A stretch of DNA of 64,000 nucleotides from Advenella sp048381675 (lineage in GTDB: Bacteria > Pseudomonadota > Gammaproteobacteria > Burkholderiales > Burkholderiaceae_B): assembly GCF_048381675.1 (NCBI RefSeq), contig NZ_JBLWIS010000009.1, positions 62,001-126,000 of the forward strand. Reading direction: 5' to 3'. Numbering within the stretch: the first letter of the stretch is position 1; the number at the start of each line of letters is the position of its first letter. Under the pieces are notes generated by a model. It saw nothing but the letters and a program-made list of their open reading frames with translations. It ran no database searches and was not told where the DNA came from. The position numbers were made by a program, and so were the translations under genes. Positions 41,833-50,290 of the stretch are shown here, piece by piece.

Positions 41833-41966
41833 AAAGGCTCTGTCGTGGTTGCCGTGGAGAAAAATGCAATTTGATTTCACTTGATTGCATAGAAATGCAT
41901 AAATAAATGAATGCTGAGATATATGGATGCTGTCATTTTATAAAAAGAGGAAAGGAGACAATAGTG

Positions 41967-42968
41967 ATGAATGATCAAACAATCAATGTGACTAGAAGAA
42001 AAGTGCTTATGGGCATGGCCGCGGGCAGCCTGGCCGGACTGAGCGGCTTTAGCGCTCTTGCGAATACACACGCAACGGTATCGGTAGGTCCGATCAAGCT
42101 GATCTCAATGAGTTCACCGGGTGCGGCTGGCGATACGTCCCTACGTCTGATTGCCAATTATATGCAGCCGGTTATAGGTAAATCTGTGCTGGTTGAAAAC
42201 CGGCCTGGTGCCGGTGGTCACATTGCAGGCGAGTTTGCATCCAGAAGCAGGCCCGACGGTAGCACTGTTCTTTCATCAGGAGCACCGTTGTTTGCCTTGC
42301 GCCCGATTTTGTTTCCGACGTTGGGATATGACCCCCTGCAAAGCCTGAAACCGGTTGGTTACACGGTTGCGCATTTGCATGTGCTATTGGCTAGCAAGGC
42401 GACTAATGTGAAAACCCTGGATGACTTTGTGGTCTATGCTAAAAAACATGGATCAGCTGTCAATTACGGCTCTGGTGGTGTAGGTCACCCAATACACCTC
42501 TATGTCGAAAAAATCCAGAAAAAATTTGGCACCCAGATGACACATATTCCCTACAAGGGGATGCCGTTTGCCATGCAAGCTTTAGTTACCAATGATATTC
42601 AGTTCCTGGTATTGGCTGTTTCCGATGTGCTTCCTTATATCCAGGATGGCAGCATCAACCTCTTAGCGACAACCGGACCGGACATACCTGGTATTGAGCT
42701 GAATGCTCCGCGTCTGGAAGATGTTTATCCGGATTTAGCCCATTCTGTCTGGTCGGCACTTTGGGTGCCCACGTCTACTCCTCAGGAGATTGTGGTGCGG
42801 TTGAGTGAAACGCTGGCTAGTATTAAGGATGTACCTGAGTATCAACGTGCCCTGAGTCAGCTGGGTATGGCTGCGCTCAAAGGCAGTCCGGAAGAAGTGC
42901 TGAACCAGCTTCAAAAGGAAAGCACTGCTTTGCGGAATCTGGCTCAGGAAATAGGTTTGAAAAAATAA
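41967..42968 (+). CDS. Bug/TctC-type periplasmic receptor 4, Tat-exported
   Basis: A 333-residue receptor with a twin-arginine signal (NVTRRKVLMGMAAGSLAGLS) instead of the Sec signals of its relatives here. The family core is IKLISMSSPGAAGDTSLRLI, ENRPGAGGHIAGEF and HIPYKGMPFAMQALVTND. The ATG at 41967 follows GAAAGGAGACAATAGTG; the ATG at 41907 would hide the signal behind 20 residues. It belongs to the monooxygenase operon and probably binds the aromatic acid degraded there. Confidence 0.87.
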   Translation: MNDQTINVTRRKVLMGMAAGSLAGLSGFSALANTHATVSVGPIKLISMSSPGAAGDTSLRLIANYMQPVIGKSVLVENRPGAGGHIAGEFASRSRPDGSTVLSSGAPLFALRPILFPTLGYDPLQSLKPVGYTVAHLHVLLASKATNVKTLDDFVVYAKKHGSAVNYGSGGVGHPIHLYVEKIQKKFGTQMTHIPYKGMPFAMQALVTNDIQFLVLAVSDVLPYIQDGSINLLATTGPDIPGIELNAPRLEDVYPDLAHSVWSALWVPTSTPQEIVVRLSETLASIKDVPEYQRALSQLGMAALKGSPEEVLNQLQKESTALRNLAQEIGLKK

Positions 42969-43015
42969 TTTCGGCTATAGTGTGCCTGACTGTTTTCTCA
43001 TAAAGTTGATATGAA

Positions 43016-43957
43016 ATGCGCTCTAAACTGGCTCGTTACATGATTAATCTGCAGCATTTTGCTGCTGTGGTTGATTATGGCAGCATTAATGCCGCTGCTT
43101 CTGCCCTTGCTATCACCCAGCCAGCGCTAACGCGCAGCATTGCAAAGCTGGAGGATGTTTTTCAGGTTCCCTTATTGGAGCGGTCGGCTCGTGGAGTGAG
43201 AGTAACAGCTTATGGCCATGCCCTGCTTGATCCGATCGCTTCCATTCAAGCCGAATTTCATAAGATTCAGAACCACATGGATATTATGAAAGGGGCGAGT
43301 GAGGGGCGTATTAACTGTGGTGCCGGCTCTGTTTCGATGATTCATATTATTCCGCCCGCAGTTAGTTTGATGCTTAGAAGCCAGGAAAAAGTGTATATCA
43401 ATTTAATGGAAGGGCATACTCCGGAATTACTGCAAAAATTGAAAAGAGGGGAACTGGATATTGTGATTGGTATTGAGCAGGTCGATAAGAATTTTAGTGA
43501 CCTGAGCAGCGAATTTCTGATCGAAGAGGAATACCATTTTTGCGTTTCCAGTACCAATCAAATCGACTTTACCAATTGGCAATTCAAGGATCTGATCGGC
43601 CATGAGAAACTGGTTGCTCCTGTTTCCAGTGGGCAGATAGGCAAGGCGGTTGAACATGAGCGGCAACGGCTGGGTGGAACATTGAATGAGCACCGCATTG
43701 AAAGCTCATCTCATTCCGTTATTCGTCATTTGGTATTGAATGACAACTACCTGGCTTTTTGTTCGTCAATTTTGTTTGATCAGGAAATTCGCTCGGGTGC
43801 CATGAAAATCCTGAAAGGAAACTGGCATTTTCCACCATTCAATACCAATATTTACCGTCGTCGTGATGAGTATGCTCCAGCCAATACTGACAGGTTTGTG
43901 CATTATCTTAAAGCTCAGGCAGGAAAATTCAAGGCTCAACCGCTTGATGGCGATTAA
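43016..43957 (+). CDS. LysR-family transcriptional regulator 2
   Basis: A 313-residue LysR regulator: helix-turn-helix GSINAAASALAITQPALTRSIAKLEDVF (about residues 22-49) and an effector domain (GRINCGAGSVSMIHIIPPAVSLML, LDIVIGIEQVDKNF). Unusually for LysR it is co-directional with and downstream of the operon it probably controls, and it is followed within 5 bases by a rhodanese gene. It may regulate the monooxygenase genes, the SBF-like transporter, or both. Confidence 0.88.
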   Translation: MRSKLARYMINLQHFAAVVDYGSINAAASALAITQPALTRSIAKLEDVFQVPLLERSARGVRVTAYGHALLDPIASIQAEFHKIQNHMDIMKGASEGRINCGAGSVSMIHIIPPAVSLMLRSQEKVYINLMEGHTPELLQKLKRGELDIVIGIEQVDKNFSDLSSEFLIEEEYHFCVSSTNQIDFTNWQFKDLIGHEKLVAPVSSGQIGKAVEHERQRLGGTLNEHRIESSSHSVIRHLVLNDNYLAFCSSILFDQEIRSGAMKILKGNWHFPPFNTNIYRRRDEYAPANTDRFVHYLKAQAGKFKAQPLDGD

Positions 43958-43962
43958 TTTCC

Positions 43963-44322
43963 ATGAGTGATTTATCAATTGACATGAATAAAAATTTACA
44001 TAAAGAGTGTTGGTCATTGACGCCTGAAGCAGCGAAGGCGCTCATTGACAAGGGGGCAGTGGTTATTGATGTACGCAGCCAACAGAGTCAAAACGCGGTC
44101 AGCATAACCGGATCGATTCAATTTGAAAAAGGTGATGTCATTGATTTTGCCAATGACAATGCCGATACCAACATTATTCTTTATTGCAATACTGGTGGTG
44201 GCGCCCGGGCAACCGCATTGGAGGCCAGAAATGCAAATTGCTTGAATGTTTTTGATATTGCCGGTGGACTGTATGCCTGGTCTGCAGCTGGATTTCCTGT
44301 TATGCAACGTTTTAACCCTTAA
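43963..44322 (+). CDS. Single-domain rhodanese-like protein
   Basis: A 119-residue rhodanese domain: LTPEAAKALIDKGAVVIDVRSQQS, then NIILYCNTGGGARATALEAR, where the Cys of the active loop C-N-T-G-G-G-A-R is at about residue 72, and DIAGGLYAWSAAGFPV. It can carry a persulfide and move sulfur to cyanide, thiols or a partner protein. No signal peptide. It is tightly linked to the LysR gene before it and the SBF-like transporter after it. Confidence 0.87.
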   Translation: MSDLSIDMNKNLHKECWSLTPEAAKALIDKGAVVIDVRSQQSQNAVSITGSIQFEKGDVIDFANDNADTNIILYCNTGGGARATALEARNANCLNVFDIAGGLYAWSAAGFPVMQRFNP

Positions 44323-44337
44323 CCATAAGCGCATCCC

Positions 44338-45378
44338 ATGTTTCAGTCCCTGCTTCGTTTTCTTAAAATCGACCGTTTTACCTTGCTGCTGGTTGTAGCT
44401 GTTCTGGTTGCCACGGTATTGCCCGCTCATGGTCGTGGGATGCCGGTGGTGCAAATGGCAACCAGCATGGCCATCGGGTTGCTGTTTTTCCTGCATGGGG
44501 CACGGCTGTCACGCCATGCCATTATTGCAGGTGCGACACACTGGCGCCTTCATTTGCTTATTTTTTCCTGTACGTTCATTCTCTTCCCCGTTCTGGGGGT
44601 GCTGTCCCGGCCCTTCCTTGAACCCATGCTTACCCCTGATTTGTATAAAGGGATTCTATATTTGTGCGTATTGCCTGCTACCGTACAATCGGCGATTGCC
44701 TTTACCTCGGTTGCTCGTGGCAATATTCCCGCTGCCATCTGTAGTGCTTCATCTTCCAGTATTTTAGGCATTTTCATTACCCCCATGCTGGTTAGCCTAC
44801 TGATAACCGACGGCACGGCAACCAGCGACCCGCAACTGGCCTTGGACGCCATCTGGAACATCACCCAGCAATTGTTAATTCCGTTTGCGCTGGGGCATTT
44901 CAGCCGCCCTGTCACCGCCGGCTTTATTGGCAATCATGCTTCTCTCATGAAATTTGTGGATCAGGGCTCGATTCTGCTGGTGGTATATGTGGCGTTTTCT
45001 GCAGCGGTGAATGAAGGCTTATGGAACCAGATGCCTTCGATGGCCTTATTGCTGCTTACTTTAGTTAGCAGCGTGTTGCTGGCAATTGTGCTGTTATTTA
45101 CAGCTTTTATTGGAAAGTTGATGGGTTTTTCGTTAGAGGATCGCATTACCCTGGTGTTTTGCGGATCGAAAAAAAGCCTTGCCAGTGGCCTGCCCATGGC
45201 GCAGGTATTATTTGCCGGTCAGGCGGTAGGTGCGATTGTGCTGCCCTTGATTATTTTTCACCAGATTCAGCTAATGGTATGCGCGTTCATTGCCGCCAAG
45301 TTGTCCGGGCGCAAGGAAGAAGTTGAATTGCTTGAGGACATTGGGGAGGGCGCTGTTATTTCACCGGTGGTGAAATAA
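44338..45378 (+). CDS. SBF-like (bile acid:sodium symporter family) transporter
   Basis: A 346-residue membrane protein with about nine or ten helices of the SBF-like branch: MATSMAIGLLFFLHGARLSRHAI, VLPATVQSAIAFTSVARGN, a conserved PAAICSASSSSILGIFITP, and FCGSKKSLASGLPMAQVLF. Family members move organic anions with sodium. It follows the rhodanese gene by 15 bases and may import the sulfur- or ring-bearing acid handled nearby. The substrate is not known. Confidence 0.87.
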   Translation: MFQSLLRFLKIDRFTLLLVVAVLVATVLPAHGRGMPVVQMATSMAIGLLFFLHGARLSRHAIIAGATHWRLHLLIFSCTFILFPVLGVLSRPFLEPMLTPDLYKGILYLCVLPATVQSAIAFTSVARGNIPAAICSASSSSILGIFITPMLVSLLITDGTATSDPQLALDAIWNITQQLLIPFALGHFSRPVTAGFIGNHASLMKFVDQGSILLVVYVAFSAAVNEGLWNQMPSMALLLLTLVSSVLLAIVLLFTAFIGKLMGFSLEDRITLVFCGSKKSLASGLPMAQVLFAGQAVGAIVLPLIIFHQIQLMVCAFIAAKLSGRKEEVELLEDIGEGAVISPVVK

Positions 45379-45386
45379 CAGGCATA

Positions 45387-45420
45387 GGCGTTACCACGCG
45401 GGAGCGTGGGAACGAGGACG
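45387..45420. repeat. REP-like palindromic element, copy 1
   Basis: CGTTACCACGC (45389-45399), GGGA loop, GCGTGGGAACG (45404-45414): an 11-base stem with one mismatch. The same element, perfectly paired, is at 55701-55726. It lies 10 bases after the transporter stop and could also stop transcription. Extragenic palindromes of this kind are dispersed in many proteobacterial genomes. Confidence 0.7.
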
Positions 45421-45443
45421 TATTTACGCGTGGAAAAACATTG

Positions 45444-45650
45444 TCAACGGCTTTCCCTGTTGCGCCAGCTATCCCAACGTTTGTCGTTATACCTGTTGTC
45501 GTAGCGGTTATCTCGCTCATACCGCCTGTCATCGCGATCTCTTTCTGTGTATCCATCACGGTCAGAACGATCCCAATTACCGTGATGGCCATGAATGCAG
45601 CCTGTCAATAATAATGCAGAAAGGCCAATAACTAAAACAGATGTTTTCAT
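45444..45650 (-). CDS. Small Arg/Asp-rich lipoprotein
   Basis: A 68-residue lipoprotein: signal MKTSVLVIGLSALLLTGC with the lipobox LLTGC (lipidated Cys at residue 18), then a very hydrophilic tail of alternating Arg, Asp and Tyr (RSDRDGYTERDRDDRRYERD). GGAGG precedes the ATG. The tail has no recognised domain; similar tails occur in envelope-stress lipoproteins. A nested palindrome lies upstream. Confidence 0.75.
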   Translation of the reverse strand: MKTSVLVIGLSALLLTGCIHGHHGNWDRSDRDGYTERDRDDRRYERDNRYDNRYNDKRWDSWRNRESR

Positions 45651-46014
45651 GGCTAGCCTCCATGTGGTTATGGCTATAATCCATCATATTCCTTGTTTCA
45701 ATATCCGGTTGTTATTTTTGTAAACAAAATATAAATCCGGATATTGAAAGCATCATATTTTGTTCAAATGCGTGGGAAAGAGGAAGTACAACTGAAAGGG
45801 CTAATACTTTAACGGCAATATTATTTGTCTGTATACAGGTAATCCCGTAGAAGATTTCATTTGACCAGTTGTTTGAATTGTTGATAAAGTGATAATGTCC
45901 GCACAAACTAATTTAAGGGCTTATTTGAGGCATTGGATCAAATGGACAGAAGTATTGGGGTGGGACAGGAAGCACAAAACACAGATTTGATGAATGCAGA
46001 TGTGTTTCTGCAAT
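45651..46014. other. Intergenic stretch upstream of the lipoprotein gene
   Basis: No gene is seen. It holds a nested palindrome at 45696-45749. The remainder leads into the TRAP-permease remnant and may be decayed sequence of the same lost gene, but no frame is readable. Confidence 0.4.
45696..45749. repeat. Nested inverted repeat
   Basis: Outer 13-base arms TTTCAATATCCGG (45696-45708) and CCGGATATTGAAA (45737-45749) are perfect. Within the 28-base loop lies TTTTGT-AA-ACAAAA, itself a perfect palindrome. It could be a regulatory site for the lipoprotein gene or a scar of a mobile palindrome. Confidence 0.6.
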
Positions 46015-46235
46015 ATAGGAATTGATCCTATTCATTTTGCGGTTATTATGGTGGCTAACGTTGAAATAGCAACATTGACACCTCCGATTGGCCTGAATCT
46101 GTTTGTCATGAGTGGTATTGCCAAGATTCCGGTAGAATCGGTGGCAAAAGGGGTATGCCTTATTACTTAACCAGAGTCGTTGCACTGGCCCTGATTACCT
46201 TTGTGCCGGCAATTTCATTAATCCTGCTTAAGTAA
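46015..46235 (+). pseudogene. Remnant of a TRAP transporter large permease (DctM) C-terminus
   Basis: From 46015 one frame reads IGIDPIHFAVIMVANVEIAT, then LTPPIGLNLFVMSGIAKIPVE. After a one-base shift near 46155 another frame continues MPYYLTRVVALALITFVPAI to a stop at 46233-46235. GIDP-HF--IM--N-EI---TPP-GLNLFV is the hallmark of DctM-type permeases (about 430 residues), so only the last sixth remains, with a frameshift. No DctP or DctQ gene is near. It shows loss of a TRAP system beside the present Bug receptors. Confidence 0.75.
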
Positions 46236-46284
46236 CTTAGCGTAAGTTTATAATACGGGAAACCTTTACCAATTCTGCAAAAAT

Positions 46285-47058
46285 ATGTTTACAAATCATG
46301 AAATAGATAGAGATGCTTTTATAAGAGGCAATCAACCACGGTATGTTCAATTGGCCAACACGCTAATCAATGAAATTACCGATGGCAAATATCAAATCGG
46401 TGATTTACTGCCTACCGAGCAGGATATGTGCGTGCAATTTGGGGTCAGTCGTTTTACGGTAAGGGAAGCACTTAAAAAACTGGTGCAATCCGGGCTGGTT
46501 ACCCGCCAGCCCGGGGTTGGCTCAAAGGTCATTTCAACCCATATGACAACGGCCTATAGCCAGAATATCATGGATATTTCCGACTTTTATCGTTATGCCA
46601 CCGATACTTCGCTGGTTATCCAAAGCAGCGAAATCATTACGATTACGGCTGAGCAGGCCGATATGCTCGAGGCCTCAGAGGGAGGAACCTGGTTGTTTTT
46701 AATTGGTAGCCGTTTTTCAGAAAAAAGCGAGCTGCCCATCAGCTATACCGAAATCTGGATTAATCCGGCTTTTCGGGCTATTAAAGGCATTATGGGTAAA
46801 CGCAGTGAGGCCATTCACTCGGAAATTGAAAAACAGTTTGGTGAAACGGTGGTTAAAGTTGAGCAAACCATCACGGCGACTTCCCTGACTAAAAAACAGG
46901 CCAATGCCTTACAGGTTAAAAGTGGTAGTCCAAGCCTGTGCATTGCCCGCAAATACCGCAATCGCAAGGGTGAGTTGATAGAACTCTCCATCAGCCACCA
47001 TCCCGAGACCCGGTTCAGTTATAACTCGGTCTTTGTGAAAAACAATATCCCGGCTTAA
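46285..47058 (+). CDS. GntR/HutC-family transcriptional regulator
   Basis: A 257-residue GntR regulator with a UTRA effector domain: the winged helix YVQLANTLINEITDGKYQIGD followed by LLPTEQDMCVQFGVSRFTVREALKKL (about residues 20-70), then the C-terminal half containing GTWLFLIGSRFSEKSELPISYTEIWI. It lies upstream of and co-directional with the MaoC/MmgE operon. A TTTGTACGGACAAA element in the operon promoter, repeated at the 55460 receptor promoter, is its likely operator. Confidence 0.9.
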   Translation: MFTNHEIDRDAFIRGNQPRYVQLANTLINEITDGKYQIGDLLPTEQDMCVQFGVSRFTVREALKKLVQSGLVTRQPGVGSKVISTHMTTAYSQNIMDISDFYRYATDTSLVIQSSEIITITAEQADMLEASEGGTWLFLIGSRFSEKSELPISYTEIWINPAFRAIKGIMGKRSEAIHSEIEKQFGETVVKVEQTITATSLTKKQANALQVKSGSPSLCIARKYRNRKGELIELSISHHPETRFSYNSVFVKNNIPA

Positions 47059-47245
47059 CGCCGTTAAAGTCACTGTTAAAGGCCTCTGGCAGGCCTTGCC
47101 TGACTTCTGCATCCAACCCTTCACCAGTCCTTATCCCGTGCCATCAGAACACGGAGCCAGCCAATGCTGGATACATTTTATTTTCCTGATATTTTCATAT
47201 TTTTTGCTTGACAGCGAATTAAATACTATTTATCATTTTCTTTAA

Positions 47246-47259
47246 TTTGTACGGACAAA
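47246..47259. promoter_or_regulatory. Candidate GntR operator TTTGTACGGACAAA
   Basis: A TTTGT-N4-ACAAA dyad 40 bases upstream of the MaoC-type start. Twelve bases, TGTACGGACAAA, recur exactly at 55600-55611 in the promoter of the Bug receptor at 54483-55460. Confidence 0.5.
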
Positions 47260-47299
47260 CAAACAAATAGACAAACCAGTCAATTTAAGGAGATAGAAA

Positions 47300-47806
47300 A
47301 TGTTATTCCCTCAAAAAGTGGGTGAAAACCGTTACCGCGCCCGTTACGGCCGTTACTTCGAAGAGTTCAATATTGGCGATATTTATGAGCATCGCCCTGG
47401 CCGAACCATTACTGATGCGGACAACATCCAGTTTTCATTAATGACCATGAATTACCACCCCATGCACTGCGACCTGGCACATGCAGAAAAAAGTGAGTTC
47501 GGTAAACTGTTGGTCAATAGCGGGTTGACACTGGCCATTGTGCTGGGTATGACCGTGAATGATGTCAGTGGCCAGGCCATTGCCAACCTGGGCTGGAAAG
47601 ACATTACGTTGACCAACCCGGTTTTTGCGGGGGATACCTTGTATGCCGAGTCTGAAGTGCTGGACAAGCGCGAATCCAAAACCCGTCCTACACAAGGCAT
47701 TGTGACGGTCAGGACCAAAGCGTTCAACCAAAAAAATGAGCAAATCATGGTGTTTGACCGCACCTTCCTGGTGGCCAAAGAAGGTCATGGTGTGGGTGAT
47801 AAATAA
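47300..47806 (+). CDS. MaoC-family acyl-CoA hydratase
   Basis: A 168-residue hotdog-fold hydratase. It has the hydratase-2 pattern FNIGDIYEHRPGRTITDADNI near residues 23-43, with the Asp in TDADN, followed by MNYHPMHCDLAHAEKSEFGK where the catalytic His is expected. It hydrates an unsaturated acyl-CoA such as mesaconyl- or itaconyl-CoA in pathways that also use a CoA-transferase and a CitE-type lyase, both present here. AAGGAGATAGAAA precedes the ATG. The substrate is inference. Confidence 0.87.
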   Translation: MLFPQKVGENRYRARYGRYFEEFNIGDIYEHRPGRTITDADNIQFSLMTMNYHPMHCDLAHAEKSEFGKLLVNSGLTLAIVLGMTVNDVSGQAIANLGWKDITLTNPVFAGDTLYAESEVLDKRESKTRPTQGIVTVRTKAFNQKNEQIMVFDRTFLVAKEGHGVGDK

Positions 47807-47897
47807 TCGGTGTGAAAATGCCAATATAAATCGCCGTCAAGAGCGATTAATCGTTAATAAATAATTAAAAGATATTAATAATTCAAGGAGTCCTAGA

Positions 47898-48875
47898 GTG
47901 AGACATACTATTCGCAAACACATCATTAGTGCCTGCACAGTGGGAATGATGGCTTTTTCATTTTGTGCACAGGCAGCCTATCCGGAAAAACCCATCAAGA
48001 TTGTTGTGGGTTTTCCTCCCGGGCAGGCCACGGACATTATTGCGCGTTTGGCGGCCAAGAAACTGGAGGACAATCTTAAACAACCGGTTATTGTCGAAAA
48101 CAAACCGGGGGCGGCCGGTATTATTGGCACCATGGATGTGGTAAGAGCCAAGCCAGACGGCTATACCTTGTTAGTGGGTTCAAGTGGCACACTTTCCATT
48201 AACCCCAGCCTGTATGGTGATTTGGCCTATGACCCCTTGAAAGATTTGCGTCCCGTTGCCGAACTCTCTGAAGTGCCGTTATTCCTGGCAGTTAATGCCA
48301 ATGTACCTGTGAATAATGCCAAAGAGTTTGTTGAAATGGTGAAAGCCAATCCCGAAAAATATAACTATGGCTCAGCAGGCAGCGGTGTGACCAGCCATTT
48401 GGCCATGGAGCTTTTGAAGCATGACCTTGGCCTGGAAATGGATCACATTCCCTACAAGGGAAGTCCGGCTGCCGTGACGGACCTGGTGGGGGGCAGGGTG
48501 ACGGCCATGGTGGATACTGGGCCCGCACTGATTCCAATGGCCCAGAAAGGTCATATCAAATTATTGGCTGTGCTCAGCGACAAGCGGGTACCCGCACAGC
48601 CTGACGTACCCACATTGAAGGAAGCCGGTCTGGGTGATGTGCTGGCAACGGCTTGGGTTGGCTTGGCCGCGCCCAAAGGCACCCCTGACGAGGTACTTCA
48701 AACGTTGCACCAGTCACTGCAAAAAAATTGGCAAAGTGAAGATGTGGATAAAGTCCTGAATGGTCTTGGATCGCTGTCTGTCCTGAACAGTCCGGAAGAA
48801 TTCACCCGTTATATCGAGTCTGAAATTAAAAAGTGGAAAGTTGCCGTGGAACTGTCCGGCGCTAAAGTCAATTAA
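47898..48875 (+). CDS. Bug/TctC-type periplasmic receptor 5
   Basis: A 325-residue receptor starting at GTG 47898, with AAGGAG seven bases upstream. Sec signal peptide ending near AQAA; family segments KIVVGFPPGQATDIIARLAA, ENKPGAAGIIG and HIPYKGSPAAVTDLVGGRVTAM. It lies between the MaoC-type and MmgE/PrpD genes and probably captures the dicarboxylic acid used by this operon. Confidence 0.9.
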   Translation: MRHTIRKHIISACTVGMMAFSFCAQAAYPEKPIKIVVGFPPGQATDIIARLAAKKLEDNLKQPVIVENKPGAAGIIGTMDVVRAKPDGYTLLVGSSGTLSINPSLYGDLAYDPLKDLRPVAELSEVPLFLAVNANVPVNNAKEFVEMVKANPEKYNYGSAGSGVTSHLAMELLKHDLGLEMDHIPYKGSPAAVTDLVGGRVTAMVDTGPALIPMAQKGHIKLLAVLSDKRVPAQPDVPTLKEAGLGDVLATAWVGLAAPKGTPDEVLQTLHQSLQKNWQSEDVDKVLNGLGSLSVLNSPEEFTRYIESEIKKWKVAVELSGAKVN

Positions 48876-48892
48876 ATAAAGGTGTAGAGACA

Positions 48893-50275
48893 ATGAATCA
48901 AACTATTTCCTCGCTCATCAGCGATAAAATTTCAAGCATCAACTTTAATGGCATTCCTGAACAGGTCAGGGAAAGGGCAAAATATCTGATCATGGATGCC
49001 TTGGGCATTGCCTACGCGTCCACCCAGTATGACTTTGCTGAAAAAACCCTGGCAGGCATCCTGGCTATTTCGGAGCCCACGCCCAATGGCGTACCGGTGA
49101 TTGGCATGAATGTGTCTTTGCCTGCCCGTGATGCGGCGATTGTGAATGGTTTGCTGATTCATGGACTGGATTATGATGATACGCACCCTAAAGGCGTGAT
49201 TCATGCAACGGCACCGGTGCTGGCCGCCGTCCTGTCCCAGGCACACCGTCTGCAAAAATCCGGTGAAGACTTGTTGACCGCTTATATTGTGGGTATTGAA
49301 GTTGCCACCCGTTTGGGGGCAGCTGCCAAGGGTGGTTTTCATCAGGTGGGTTTTCATCCGACCGGTTTGATTGGTGCGTTTGGGGCAACCTTGGCCGCGG
49401 CATGGCTGGATAAGCTGGATGCAGGGCAAATGACCCATGCCCAGGGTATTACCCTGTCACTGGCTTCGGGCAGCCTTGAGTTCCTGCAAGATGGCGCCTG
49501 GACCAAGCGTATTCATCCAGGTTGGGCGGCCAATGCCGCCATTAACTCAGCCTCTCTGGCCAAGCACGGCTTCCTGGGTCCCAGGGAAACGTATGAGGGT
49601 CGTTTTGGTTTATACGCCAGCCACCTGGGCGCCGATTTCAAACTGGAAGGTCTGGAAGAAAGCGTCAGCACGATTGGCCAGGAATGGGAGCTGATGAATA
49701 TTGCGGTTAAACCGATTCCGGCCTGTCACTTCACGCATGCCTGCACCGATGCCGCAGCCATTGTTGCCAAACAATTCAATCTTGAAGATATTATCAAGAT
49801 TGAGGCCAAAGTGCCGGCAGGCGTCATGAAAACCGTCTGCGAGCCTGCCGAGAACAAGCAAAAGCCAGCGAACTCTTATGAGGCCCAATTCAGTATTCCT
49901 TACTCTGTTGCCACCGGTTTGAGGTTTGGCCGCTTTTCGTTGGATGCCCTGGATGAGAAGGCCTATACCGACCCCGAAACCCTGGCACTGGCTGCCAAGG
50001 TCATTAGCGTACCGGACCCCGATGCCGACTTCCCCAAATACTATTCCGGCGAAGTGGTGGTGACGCTGAACGACGGCAAGGTGATTTCGCATCGTGAGTC
50101 TATCAACCGGGGTGCGGATGTACGGCCCATTACCAATGGTGAGGTCGAGGCCAAATATGTGGAAAACACTGAAAACCTGTTGGATGCCGGAAAAATTGCA
50201 CAAATTTCTTCAGCCCTTAAGGGTCTTGAAAATCAAAGTGCCAGCCAATTGATGAATTTATTAAGTACCAAATAA
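48893..50275 (+). CDS. MmgE/PrpD family protein
   Basis: A 460-residue MmgE/PrpD-family protein: the early GLLIHGLDYDDTHPKGVIHATAPVLAA (about 83-109), the middle GITLSLASGSLEFLQDGAWTKRIHPGWAA, and KPIPACHFTHACTDAA. The family includes 2-methylcitrate dehydratase and cis-aconitate decarboxylase, which makes itaconate. Beside a MaoC hydratase, a CoA-transferase and a CitE-type lyase, it may act on a branched tri- or dicarboxylate, but the reaction is not settled by sequence. Confidence 0.88.
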   Translation: MNQTISSLISDKISSINFNGIPEQVRERAKYLIMDALGIAYASTQYDFAEKTLAGILAISEPTPNGVPVIGMNVSLPARDAAIVNGLLIHGLDYDDTHPKGVIHATAPVLAAVLSQAHRLQKSGEDLLTAYIVGIEVATRLGAAAKGGFHQVGFHPTGLIGAFGATLAAAWLDKLDAGQMTHAQGITLSLASGSLEFLQDGAWTKRIHPGWAANAAINSASLAKHGFLGPRETYEGRFGLYASHLGADFKLEGLEESVSTIGQEWELMNIAVKPIPACHFTHACTDAAAIVAKQFNLEDIIKIEAKVPAGVMKTVCEPAENKQKPANSYEAQFSIPYSVATGLRFGRFSLDALDEKAYTDPETLALAAKVISVPDPDADFPKYYSGEVVVTLNDGKVISHRESINRGADVRPITNGEVEAKYVENTENLLDAGKIAQISSALKGLENQSASQLMNLLSTK

Positions 50276-50290
50276 GCGAGTGAGAACAAG

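Noticed and set aside
45387..45420. CRISPR repeat or IS end
   Set aside because: Only two copies 10 kb apart, no spacer series, no transposase and no target duplication seen.
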